Part shown: one piece after another, positions 44,397 to 53,509 of the stretch | Layout of the letters: each line of letters begins with the position of its first letter | How positions within the stretch are numbered: the first letter of the stretch is position 1 | Assembly (NCBI RefSeq): GCF_003863965.1 | Contig: NZ_RRCN01000001.1 | Span: forward strand, 6,693,071-6,757,070 | DNA length: 64,000 nt | Direction of reading: 5' to 3' | From: Paenibacillus oralis | GTDB taxonomy: Bacteria > Bacillota > Bacilli > Paenibacillales > Paenibacillaceae | The notes under the pieces: generated by a model | Told to the model about the DNA's origin: nothing | Databases searched by the model: none | What the model saw: only the letters and a program-made list of their open reading frames with translations | Translations under genes and position numbers: made by a program

Positions 44397-45470
44397 TTAG
44401 TTGATTAATAATTTTGGTTCCTCATTTGCAGGCCCTACGATCGTGTTTCCGTCGAAACTGAGATGCTGACCATACTTCTCTACTATAAAGTCGTTAAACG
44501 ATCCGTCTGTATCCACTGTGGCAATGACTGTGGGAGCCCCTTTTTTGGTAAACGTCATTTGATCCTTGTCCCATGCATTTGTTCCTCTTGCTCCCTTATA
44601 TCCTTTCAAATCCAGATTTAGCATCGTTTTTGCGTCTTTCACTGCATTCTTCATTAATGTATCCAACGTCAGATTCTTGATCTTTGCATCTTTTGCTTTT
44701 TCTTCCTTTTGGAATTCTTCGTAATTATCTATGCTTTTACCATTACTATGATGTACGCCTGCTTGGAGCAGTTCCAGCGTTTGTTCTTCAATGGCAAAGC
44801 TCACATCCATCGTTTTTGATTTATACTTATATTGATACACATTTGGTTTGCCATCACGGACAAACATACGATCCAACTTAGCACCCTGCTTGACCTTTCC
44901 ATTAGTAAGCTTGGATAATACCTGAGCAGCCTTCTTCTGCACGCTTACCGGGGCATCGTCAGGTGCATAATTTACGCCATGCAGCTCTCCGTTGTCTTCC
45001 ATATAAACTTGTTTATTTTGTTTGGCATTCGATGAGATTGTACCCACACGGTAGATAGACTCTGAGATGCTGACATACTTTGGTGTTTCCCCTGGGAACA
45101 AAGCTTCCCACGTTTCCTTCAGTTTGGTTTGATATTTCCCACCGTTTAGATCTTCATAATTGATGTTAATACCGATATCTTCGAGCTTTCCATTCTTTTT
45201 ATAAGTAATAATATCGTCCTTGAAGTTCTCTCTTTTAAAATGGATAGAATCTTTCGTAGCCGTTCCTTGAATTAACGTATACGTATTTCCTGTCAATTCT
45301 TCAAGTTTTGCCTGAGCCGTTTGCATAAGCGTTTGCTCAGATTTAGCATCTTGCTCAATGTTCACATCCACGTTGTTATACGTATTAGCTTGAATCGGTG
45401 TATCATATCCAAGCAGACTTCCTGATAATAAGGCTACTCCGACGATAGGAAAAATTATTTTTTTGTTCAT
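44397..45470 (-). CDS. Secreted protein paralogous to the sensor domain of the upstream anti-sigma factor
   Basis: The 357-residue protein has a signal peptide (IIFPIVGVALLSGSLLGYDT) and no other membrane helix. From about residue 120 to the end it aligns with the extracellular part of the anti-sigma protein at 45667-46728: TKLKETWEALFP with SQLQRVWNEIFP, GKPNVYQYKYKSKTMDVSF with QNPVYKFVYHTHKGSILID, and AVKDAKTMLNLDLKGY with AVKQAKVWMNLDLADY. AAAGGAG precedes the ATG. It may compete for the signal, act as regulon output, or be a duplication relic. The fold is unassigned. Base composition is visibly A+T-richer than the flanking genes. Confidence 0.75.
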   Translation of the reverse strand: MNKKIIFPIVGVALLSGSLLGYDTPIQANTYNNVDVNIEQDAKSEQTLMQTAQAKLEELTGNTYTLIQGTATKDSIHFKRENFKDDIITYKKNGKLEDIGININYEDLNGGKYQTKLKETWEALFPGETPKYVSISESIYRVGTISSNAKQNKQVYMEDNGELHGVNYAPDDAPVSVQKKAAQVLSKLTNGKVKQGAKLDRMFVRDGKPNVYQYKYKSKTMDVSFAIEEQTLELLQAGVHHSNGKSIDNYEEFQKEEKAKDAKIKNLTLDTLMKNAVKDAKTMLNLDLKGYKGARGTNAWDKDQMTFTKKGAPTVIATVDTDGSFNDFIVEKYGQHLSFDGNTIVGPANEEPKLLIN

Positions 45471-45666
45471 ATTAATAAACTCCTTTATTTTTTTTGCTTA
45501 CCCACAGCTTTTTAATGGAATGCTTCAGTCACGTTGAAATGAATCTATAGAAAAACAGTAGTCATCACCCCCTCTCTCTGCCTTAGACCGGGCAACAGCA
45601 CGTTCAACTTGCCAGGCAGTACAGCTTGAGCCATTTTAATTCAGCCTAATCCCTGCATCTTCTTGA

Positions 45667-46728
45667 TTAGTCCGTTCCTTTTTCAGATAACTGCTTTAGT
45701 TCAATTTTAATTGAATAGATCGTTCCTTTAGAGGTGAATAGCGCAGTCACGTCTGGAGAACCCTCTTTTGTGAAAGTTAATGTATCAAACCGTGATTCAA
45801 GTTTGGATACGGTATAATCAGCCAAGTCCAAATTCATCCATACTTTAGCTTGTTTCACTGCTTCCTCATGAATCTTGTCCAGTTCAATTGCTTTTGTTTT
45901 GTCAACTAAGTCATGATATTTATTTTTATCATCCAATTTATTAAGTTGATCCGACAACGGAAAAGCTAATACCCTTGTGATCTGATTCGTATTTTTTTGT
46001 ACATCAATGAGGATAGAACCCTTGTGTGTATGATACACGAACTTATACACCGGATTTTGATCGGGTCTTAAGATCATTTGACTTACTGACCGTTCACTTT
46101 CTTTAAAATCCCCAACTTTATGAAAAGCTTGGTCCGCTGCATCTTTTGCAGCATCTGGAACCTGCTCCTCTCCAATCGTTTGCTGCGCATAATACCATTT
46201 ACCTTGGTCAAATTCGATGGATCTGTTTTCGTTTCGCGCCTCTATGTGAAATGTGTTCGTATCATATTCGTACATAATCACATCATTAATTTCTTCCCCC
46301 TGGGGAAAAATCTCATTCCAGACCCTTTGCAACTGGCTTTTAAACTCTTGGTCCTCAATGTCATCAAAGCGAATCATCCCCGTATGAAAATACTTACTCC
46401 CATCCAAACCTGTCGCATAAAGTGTATCCACCTTCTCATTTGGATTCATTTTCATTTCTTCGACAAAAGGATTCAAATAGTCAAGCAATGATAGCCGCTC
46501 TATAGTTTGAGCCATGACAGGAGTTAGAAACACACAAAAAACAACCAAGGCCGCTGCGATGACTCCCACTCTTCTTGTGAAGACTGGCTTTTGGGGTGGC
46601 ACGCTTTTTGATTCAAGTTTTTCTACAATCTGTTGACTAATGCTATGCTCTGGCGTCTCCGTATCCCGAATCATTTGCTCCACCTGTTGAATACTTAGAG
46701 TTTTAGATGGATTTGGTGATTGACGCAT
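45667..46728 (-). CDS. Membrane anti-sigma factor with extracellular sensor domain
   Basis: The 353-residue protein has a short cytoplasmic N-terminus (residues 1-50), one membrane helix (VGVIAAALVVFCVFLTPVMA, about 53-72) and a 280-residue extracellular domain. It overlaps the sigma gene by 26 bases and GGAGGAAGAGTGA precedes its ATG, the usual arrangement for an ECF sigma and its anti-sigma. I see no zinc-binding HxxxCxxC motif, so it is not a classical ZAS-type anti-sigma. The extracellular part is homologous to the next gene. The signal it senses is unknown. Confidence 0.75.
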   Translation of the reverse strand: MRQSPNPSKTLSIQQVEQMIRDTETPEHSISQQIVEKLESKSVPPQKPVFTRRVGVIAAALVVFCVFLTPVMAQTIERLSLLDYLNPFVEEMKMNPNEKVDTLYATGLDGSKYFHTGMIRFDDIEDQEFKSQLQRVWNEIFPQGEEINDVIMYEYDTNTFHIEARNENRSIEFDQGKWYYAQQTIGEEQVPDAAKDAADQAFHKVGDFKESERSVSQMILRPDQNPVYKFVYHTHKGSILIDVQKNTNQITRVLAFPLSDQLNKLDDKNKYHDLVDKTKAIELDKIHEEAVKQAKVWMNLDLADYTVSKLESRFDTLTFTKEGSPDVTALFTSKGTIYSIKIELKQLSEKGTD

Positions 46729-47290
46729 TCACTCTTCCTCCTTCATTAACTTCCTTCGTCTGTAGTTTTTTGCGAAGGCGTTCATACTTTTTGCGCACAG
46801 TTGCTGGTTTCATATTCAACATTTCACTAATCTCGTCAAAGTGATATTGATGAATCGCCCGGAGAACTAATATATGTCTCTCTTCGATCGTCAGTAAATT
46901 TAGAAAATCCTTCAGTGTAGTTTGACTGTCTATTTGCTGAGTCGAGGTCTCAGGCTGATCATATTTATAACGATCTATAAAACGAAACCACCTTTTTTTG
47001 CCCCGGATTTGATTCAGACTGTAATTGTAGGCAATTTTGTACAGCCATGCCGAAAAACTCATATTTGGACGATACTTATGTATCTGTTCATACACTCTAA
47101 TAAAGATTTCTTGCCTAGCATCCTCGGCTTCTTCCTTGTTTTTGAGCATATGGTAACAATAGATATACATCGGTTTTTCATAGTTTCTTATAATTGAAGC
47201 GAAGGCTTCCTTATCACCAAGTTTAGTCCTTTCAACCAGCATCTCAATTTCTCCTGAGTTTGATTCATACTCTCTGTAGTCTCTATCCAA
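46703..47290 (-). CDS. ECF-type RNA polymerase sigma factor
   Basis: The protein of up to 195 residues shows sigma region 2 (FASIIRNYEKPMYIYCYHML, KNKEEAEDARQEIFIRVYEQ, SFSAWLYKIAYNYSLNQIRG) and region 4 (FLNLLTIEERHILVLRAIHQ, FDEISEMLNMKPATVRKKYE). Two starts are plausible: TTG at 47288-47290 after AGGAGGGGGG, and ATG at 47240-47242 after AGGAG with 8-base spacing. It heads a module of sigma, anti-sigma and secreted paralogue. I could not find a convincing self-type promoter upstream. Confidence 0.92.
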   Translation of the reverse strand: MDRDYREYESNSGEIEMLVERTKLGDKEAFASIIRNYEKPMYIYCYHMLKNKEEAEDARQEIFIRVYEQIHKYRPNMSFSAWLYKIAYNYSLNQIRGKKRWFRFIDRYKYDQPETSTQQIDSQTTLKDFLNLLTIEERHILVLRAIHQYHFDEISEMLNMKPATVRKKYERLRKKLQTKEVNEGGRVNASITKSI

Positions 47291-47543
47291 AAATCATCCC
47301 CCCTCCTGCCTACACTCTTAATACACCTAAGCAGCTCATTTTGTGACAGCAACATCAAAAATAATACTTGGTAACATCATCGACCTTGAAATGATGAAAA
47401 AGAAAAAGAATATTTACGGGTATAAAACACTAGAGAAGCCTTGTTTTCCATTTGTATCGTACGAAGCCGGCAAATTATTCAGTACAATCTCCTAGAGGAT
47501 ATGCCGGCCTTTATTATTTCTCGATGTGCTTCCCTACATTGAA

Positions 47544-48065
47544 TCACAAAGATAAAAGAAGAAAAACACAGCCTATAAAGGAAATAGCACTCTTCCAGAT
47601 AAACCTTAAGAAGGAATCGGCTTGTCCGGGCACAACTTGCAACACCGCGGAAACCGCGTTGTATTTGTCGGCAAAAGCGGTGATCATCCCCTGTACGATG
47701 CCGCTTGCAACGGCATTTTGACTGCCCGCGTACAGCGAAATGCCGCTGCCGGTCAGCTCCACATAATCATCGTACCGGTTTTGCTCCACTTCCTTCCGTC
47801 CGTCCATTCCCGCCTGCAGCGGTGTAAAGGTGATGCCGGATTGGGCCGCTTCCTGGGAAAAGGATTTCGAGAGCGCGGCGTTTTCGCCCTTGTCCCGCAC
47901 CAGCACGCGGATATCACCGACCTCGATCGTGCCGTTAAACGTACCCGCCAGCGCCGTTCCGAGTATAAGCATTAACACGATAGGAAACGCCAGCATAAAA
48001 ATCAGCGTCCAGCGGTCGCGGAAATCTCTTTTGATCTGTGTGGCCGCGATCGATAAGATATTCAT
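47544..48065 (-). pseudogene. Truncated ABC-2 type permease
   Basis: The frame begins MNILSIAATQIKRDFRDRWT after AGGTTG and continues with a membrane helix (LIFMLAFPIVLMLILGTALA) and part of the extracellular domain (FSQEAAQSGITFTPLQAGMD). It stops after about 173 residues with an unrelated-looking hydrophobic tail (FLRFIWKSAISFIGCVFLLL). Full-length ABC-2 permeases of this kind have about 370-400 residues and five more helices. The C-terminal half has been lost, so transport is unlikely. Confidence 0.75.
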
Positions 48066-48111
48066 AGATTCAACCTCCAACTTTCGGTTCTGCGGGTGGG
48101 GCAAAAACGGG

Positions 48112-49063
48112 TTAGTCGCGCAGATTGCGCCCTGTCAGCGTCAGAAACACAGTTTCCAGATTCGGCTCCCGCTCCTCCACGGAACGGATCACCGCGTCGT
48201 TGTCCATCAGTTGCTTCAGTATGCTGCTCAAATTATCCACAAACATCTCGCTGCGAATCCGGATCACGTTGCCTTCGCGAGCGGCGCTGCGTACGCCGGG
48301 CACCGCCTCCACCAGCCGGACATGCCGGTCTTCCGCTTCCTTTAATTCGATGCGGATGTCCTTGACGTCCGTGATCGTCGTGATCAACTGCTCTTTCGTG
48401 CCGTCGGCGATGATTTTTCCGTGATCCACGATCGCGATGCGGGAGCAAATCTCCTCGACCTCCTCCATGTAATGGCTGGTGTAGATGATGGTGCAGCCCA
48501 TCTCGTTCAATTTGCGGACGGAAGTGAGAATATAGTTCCGCGACTGGTGGTCGATGCCCACGGTCGGTTCGTCCATGATGATCAGCTTCGGGCGGTGCGC
48601 GATGGCACAAGCGATGTTCAGCCGCCGCCTCATCCCGCCGGAGAAGTTTTTCGGGATGCCCTTGCTCTTGTCCTCAAGCCCGACGAAACGGAGCGCCTCC
48701 TCGGTCCGTTCCTTTAGTTCCGCCCCCCGCAGCCCGTATAGCCCGGCGAAAAACTTCACGTTTTCATAAGCCGTTATATCCTGATAGATTGCCAAATCCT
48801 GCGGCACGATGCCGAGATTCATTTTGGCGAAGCGGCTGTGTTTGGCGATTGATTTGCCGAGGATCCGAATCTCTCCGGCGGTCGGCCGCAGCAGCGACGC
48901 GATCAGGTTGATCGCCGTGCTTTTGCCCGCGCCGTTGGAGCCGAGAAAACCGAATATTTCACCGTCCCTGACGGAGAAAGACAATGTTGTCGACGGCGAT
49001 AAAATCGCCGAATTTTTTCGTCAATCCATTGATCTCTAGTACGTCCAGCGTAATCCACTCCAT
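48112..49063 (-). pseudogene. ABC transporter ATP-binding gene with a frameshift near its start
   Basis: The main frame (48112-48984) encodes Walker A GFLGSNGAGKSTAINLIASL, signature NFSGGMRRRLNIACAIAHRP and Walker B LIIMDEPTVGIDHQSRNYIL, typical of drug- or sodium-export ATPases. It lacks the first beta strand. That strand is found in another frame (MEWITLDVLEINGLTKKFGD, then FIAVDN) starting at 49063. One extra base at about 48985 separates the two. Together with the truncated permease, the transporter looks inactivated; a sequencing error is the alternative. Confidence 0.72.
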
Positions 49064-49095
49064 TCCTTTCGGTTCATGTCCTTATCATAGAAAAA

Positions 49096-49134
49096 AAGGA
49101 TGCCCTTATGTCAGTGCATAAGTTCATCCTTTGA
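49096..49134. terminator. Terminator upstream of the ABC ATPase remnant
   Basis: AAAGGATG and CATCCTTT enclose an inner TTATG/CATAA pair; on the minus strand the stem is followed by TTTTTTTC. It probably ends the addBA transcript. Confidence 0.7.
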
Positions 49135-49307
49135 AAATGAGATTATTCATGATTTTCGGGAAGCGGAGGGGGAGGGGAAGGGATGAGTTTTTTCATGTCC
49201 GCCGTAAGGAATCAGCGTCGTGACACTGAACCCGTTCGAATTTTCAATGCCCCTGCTCCTTTTTCGCCACTTCTCTTCCTTTTTCCCAATCCAACGGTAG
49301 CGACCTG

Positions 49308-49503
49308 CAAAAATAGCGGAATATCACGGTCTTATTTTCTACATTTGATCATGTTCATCACCAATAGCGGAATTTTTGGGTCTTATACCCTATGAAAGAT
49401 GAAAACATCGGCCATTTCCCCGGGATTCGAGAAAATAGCGACATAAAATTCCTCTATTGCAAACATAATAGATAATTTCGCCGAAATAGCGCCATTTTTT
49501 TCC
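49308..49503 (+). repeat. Array of four AATAGCG units
   Basis: AAATAGCGGAATATCACGG, CAATAGCGGAATTTTTGGG, AAATAGCGACATAAAATTCC and AAATAGCGCCATTTTTTTC occur in the same orientation at spacings of about 50-70 bases. GGTCTTAT follows the first two. Degenerate relatives occur at 35800-36010. The array lies in the gap behind addA. Confidence 0.75.
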
Positions 49504-49504
49504 C

Positions 49505-52500
49505 TTACAGTTTGACGGCATCGCCGCTGTCGAAGAAGTACAGCCATTTCTCATCCACCGGCTGGCCCGTAATTTCTTCCACCGCCTGAGCATACAGATC
49601 CAGCTGAAAACGGTACGAAGCCGCCAAAGCTTCGACGCCGCCGCGATGATCAAGGACCCGGTCGCTTTTATAATCCAGCAAAAACACCTTGCCGTCCGCC
49701 GAAAACAGACAGTCAACGATCCCCTGGATCAGCACTGTTTCCCCTGCCAGCTGCAGCCCTGCCGCCGCCTCGGCCTCCGGATTCCCGGATTCCAGTCCGC
49801 TGAGCTGCCCAGACGCCTCGGCAGCCGGCAAGCCATAGCTGAAGGGCATTTCGCGCTGCAACCAATCGGCGCGTTTGAGCAGCTCGCCAAGCGGGCTGTT
49901 GAGCAGCCCCGCGATTTTGGCCGGATCGATTTCCGCCGCCTGTTCGGCCGTCATGATTTTCCGCGCCACGAGCCGTTCCAATGTGGACCGGACGAGCGCT
50001 TCGCCGGGACCGTCTTCGAACGGCAGATGCTGCATCAGCATGTGGTAGGCCGTCCCCCGTTCGGCCGGCGTAGCCTTACGCTGCTCCATGAAACGCGGAC
50101 GCCGCAAGTGGAGCCGGAACTCCACCTCGTCCTCCGGCGTCTCCCGCTCTTGCCGCAGCTCCGCCGCGGCGAAGACGTCGCGCGCGGTTTCCTCCGGCCG
50201 CGTCAGCAGCGACTTCATCTCCGTCACCGACGTTTTGGCGGAAACCCGGCTGGCCGCGGCGTAAGGGTACGTCCAGTCCAGCCGGGAAGCGACGGCCTCC
50301 CGCAGCTTTGCGTCGGCGGCGGAGTCGATTTGTACCGCCACCGGCCCGCCGGACAGCAGCGCTTTTAGCGCTGCCGCATCCGGCACGGCTCCCTCCGGCG
50401 CTGCCGCCGACATCGCTGCCGCCGCTTCGGCGCTGCCCGTTTGGGCCACCTCCCGCGAGGAGACGAACGCGACGGCCCAATCGGAAGCGCCGTCCGGCAG
50501 CACAGCGGATGCCTGCTCGGGGAGCCCGGCAAACCGCCGCAGCTCCGCAGCGCTCCGGTGACGAATGATCGCGGGCCCGATCCAGTCGAGATAGCAGCGG
50601 CCTCGCGCCAGCATATAGTCCGGCAGTTGCTCGACCGCCGCTTCCAGCGCCGCTCCCCAGGCCTCGACCGCTTTGCGCAAATTTTTCACCGCGGATACGA
50701 GCACCAGCTTGTCTTTCGGCCGGGTCAAAGCGACGTACAGCACGCGCATCTCCTCCGCCAGCAGCTCCATCTGGGCGCGCCGGCGGATGGCCAGATTCGG
50801 CAAAGTCGGGTAGCTGACGCGGGTTTCCGCATCCACGAATTTCGGACCGAAGCCCATCTCTTTGTGCATCAGAAACGGCGCGTTCAAATCCTGGCGGTTG
50901 AACATTTTGGACAATCCGGCCACAAACACGACCGGAAACTCCAGCCCTTTGCTTTTATGAATCGTCATGATACGCACCGCGTCGCCCTGCTCTCCGGAAG
51001 CCGCCGCCGCGCCGAGATCGCCGCCGTTTTCCCGCAGCCGTTCGACATACCGCAAAAAGCGGAACAAGCCCGGAGCCTGCGCGGAAGCTTCGTACTGCCG
51101 CGCCCGGTCCAGCAGGGCCAGCAAATTGCTTTGCCGCTGCGCTCCTCCCGGCAGCCCGTAGGCCCAGTCCATATATCCGGTCTCACGGTAAATCACGCGG
51201 ATAAGGCTGCTGAGATCCCCTTCCCTCGCTAGGTTTCGCCAATCATTTAACCGCTGCAAGAAGCCGTTCAGCTTGTCCGTCAATTCCTCCCCGCCGGCTT
51301 GATCCAGAGGCGCGACCCCGTCCCCGCCGTCCGCAGCGTCCGTTCCCTCGGATGCTCCGCCCTTGGCGCGCGCCAGAACGGCTTCATAAAACCTTCCCCC
51401 CGGGGCAGCAAGCCGGATTTCCGCCAGTTCCTCCTCCGACAAACCAAACAGCGGCGAACGCAGCACGGCCGCAAGCGGAATATCCTGCAGTGGATTGTCC
51501 ACCACCTGCAGCAGGGAAAACATCGTTTCCACTTCCGAGGCCTGAAAATACCCCTGGCTCAGCTCCCCGTACGCCGGGATACCTTCCAGCCGCAGTTCCT
51601 CGATCATCGCCGGCGCCCAGGATAACGTCGAACGCAGCAAAATCGCCATATCGCCGTAGCGTACCGGCCGCATAGCCTTTAGCTGCTTATCGTAAATACG
51701 CAGCGGCGCGCCGCCATCGCCCAGCATGCCGCGGATGCGCGCCGCGATCGCGCGCGCCTCAAGGCGCACCGCTTCCAGCACGGCGGCTTCGTCCTCCGCA
51801 CCGCCGTCCTCACCGTCCGCCGCCGAAGCGGAAAAGCTGCCGCCGCTTCCCGTTTCCCCGGCATCGGCGGCCTCATTCGAGGCACCGTTGTCCCGGTCGA
51901 TCAACAGCAGCTCGGGACGGTAATCATCCCCCTCGCCATCCGGGAACCCGTCCCCGTACACCAGCTCGGCGCGCGAATCGTAAGCGATTTCGGCCACGTT
52001 CTGGTTCATGATTTGCCGGAACAGCAGGTTGACCGCGTCCACCACTTCCCGCCGGCTGCGGAAGTTGCGGGCCAAATCGATGCGCAGGCCCGCTCCCGCG
52101 AAATCGTCGCCGTAGCTCCGGTATTTCTCCAGGAACAACCCCGGCTCCGCCAGACGGAAGCGGTAAATGCTCTGCTTGACGTCGCCGACCATAAACCGGT
52201 TGCCGGGCGCCTCCCGCGAAATGAGCCGGACGATCGCTTCCTGGACGGTATTGGTGTCCTGATATTCATCGAGCAGCACCTCATCGAACTGCTGCCTGTA
52301 TTCGAGCGCGGCCTCCGAAGGACGCATTTCGTCCGGCGCGGAGTCCGGGTGGCGTAAAATTTGCAGGCAATAATGCTCAAGGTCGGAAAAATCAAGCCAT
52401 CCCTTGGCCACCTTTTCCTGCCGGTAATGCTCGCCGAATTCGCTGACCAGATCGGACAAGGCGCCGAGCAGCGGCGCCATTTCGTGCAGCTCCCGCAGGA

Positions 52501-53509
52501 ATTCCCCGGCCGGCCGGCCGTATAGCTGCGTGCGCAAATCCGCGATCGTTTTTTTCGCTTCCTCGCGCAGCGCCTTGACCCGCTCCTGCAGCTCCGGATC
52601 GGTCTGATCCTTTTTACAGGGCTTCAGCTTGCCGAAAGCGACGGTCTGAAAAACCTCGAAGAGCGAAGCCCACTTTCCGGCGGCCACGGCCTCCTGCAGA
52701 CGCTCCACGAGGGCCAGCTCCTCCTCTAGCGTCGCCGCGTACGGCTCGGGTCCGCCGGGCGACAGGGCCAGCGCCTTGGCCTGGTAGAGGAGCCCCTTGG
52801 CGCCTCCCAGCGTGAGCGCCGTATCCGCCAGGATGCTGGCGACCCAGGGCGTATTTTCGAGGGCCCCCGCATCTGGGGCCAAAAAAGCGGCCGAAGCCTG
52901 GCGCAGCCAGCCCTCTGGCCAAGGATGGCTGCGGGAGAACTCGTAGAGCCGCAGCACCAGCGCGAACACCGCGTCGTCGCTGCGCTCCCCGCCAAACAGG
53001 TCGACGAGCATAAGGAAAGGGCTGCCCGGTACGGCAGCGCCGTATTTTTCCTCGAACAGTTGCTCCAGCACCTCCTGCCGCAGCAGGGCGGTTTCGCTTT
53101 CGGACGCGATCCGAAAGCCCGGATCGAGCGGGATCAGCGTATAGTAGCGCTGAATCACCTCCATGCAGAAGGAGTGCAGCGTCGTGATCGAGGCGCGTCC
53201 CAACATGGCAAGCTGGCGGCTGATTTCGGCGTTCGCCGGATCTTTGGTCAGCTCCTTTTCCAGCGCCTCCGTGATCCGCTGCCGCATTTCCGCGGCGGCG
53301 GCCTTTGTGAACGTCGCGACCAGCAGCCGGTCGACGCTAAGCGGCCGCTCCGGGTCCGTCAGCTTGCGGATGATCCGCTCCACGAGCACCGCCGTTTTGC
53401 CCGAGCCTGCCGCCGCCGCGACCAGCATGTCGCCGCCGGACAGCGTGATCGCCCGCCATTGGTCGTCGCTCCAGGTGCTTCCCTGCGGTTTTGCCGGGAC
53501 CGTCATCAT
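49505..53509 (-). CDS. addA: Helicase-exonuclease AddAB, subunit AddA
   Basis: AddAB processes DNA double-strand ends for RecA loading, the Gram-positive equivalent of RecBCD. The 1334-residue protein has UvrD-type motifs: VAAAAGSGKTAVLVERII near residue 35, VATFTKAAAAEMRQRI, LLDEYQDTNTVQEAIVR, VRIMTIHKSKGLEFPVVFVA and MRVLYVALTRPKDKLVLVS. The C-terminal RecB-like nuclease ends with LIQGIVDCLFSADGKVFLLD and YKSD. I chose ATG 53507-53509 (after AAAGGAGG), overlapping the addB stop by four bases. Several Ala/Gly-rich linkers lengthen it beyond Bacillus AddA. Confidence 0.96.
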   Translation of the reverse strand: MMTVPAKPQGSTWSDDQWRAITLSGGDMLVAAAAGSGKTAVLVERIIRKLTDPERPLSVDRLLVATFTKAAAAEMRQRITEALEKELTKDPANAEISRQLAMLGRASITTLHSFCMEVIQRYYTLIPLDPGFRIASESETALLRQEVLEQLFEEKYGAAVPGSPFLMLVDLFGGERSDDAVFALVLRLYEFSRSHPWPEGWLRQASAAFLAPDAGALENTPWVASILADTALTLGGAKGLLYQAKALALSPGGPEPYAATLEEELALVERLQEAVAAGKWASLFEVFQTVAFGKLKPCKKDQTDPELQERVKALREEAKKTIADLRTQLYGRPAGEFLRELHEMAPLLGALSDLVSEFGEHYRQEKVAKGWLDFSDLEHYCLQILRHPDSAPDEMRPSEAALEYRQQFDEVLLDEYQDTNTVQEAIVRLISREAPGNRFMVGDVKQSIYRFRLAEPGLFLEKYRSYGDDFAGAGLRIDLARNFRSRREVVDAVNLLFRQIMNQNVAEIAYDSRAELVYGDGFPDGEGDDYRPELLLIDRDNGASNEAADAGETGSGGSFSASAADGEDGGAEDEAAVLEAVRLEARAIAARIRGMLGDGGAPLRIYDKQLKAMRPVRYGDMAILLRSTLSWAPAMIEELRLEGIPAYGELSQGYFQASEVETMFSLLQVVDNPLQDIPLAAVLRSPLFGLSEEELAEIRLAAPGGRFYEAVLARAKGGASEGTDAADGGDGVAPLDQAGGEELTDKLNGFLQRLNDWRNLAREGDLSSLIRVIYRETGYMDWAYGLPGGAQRQSNLLALLDRARQYEASAQAPGLFRFLRYVERLRENGGDLGAAAASGEQGDAVRIMTIHKSKGLEFPVVFVAGLSKMFNRQDLNAPFLMHKEMGFGPKFVDAETRVSYPTLPNLAIRRRAQMELLAEEMRVLYVALTRPKDKLVLVSAVKNLRKAVEAWGAALEAAVEQLPDYMLARGRCYLDWIGPAIIRHRSAAELRRFAGLPEQASAVLPDGASDWAVAFVSSREVAQTGSAEAAAAMSAAAPEGAVPDAAALKALLSGGPVAVQIDSAADAKLREAVASRLDWTYPYAAASRVSAKTSVTEMKSLLTRPEETARDVFAAAELRQERETPEDEVEFRLHLRRPRFMEQRKATPAERGTAYHMLMQHLPFEDGPGEALVRSTLERLVARKIMTAEQAAEIDPAKIAGLLNSPLGELLKRADWLQREMPFSYGLPAAEASGQLSGLESGNPEAEAAAGLQLAGETVLIQGIVDCLFSADGKVFLLDYKSDRVLDHRGGVEALAASYRFQLDLYAQAVEEITGQPVDEKWLYFFDSGDAVKL

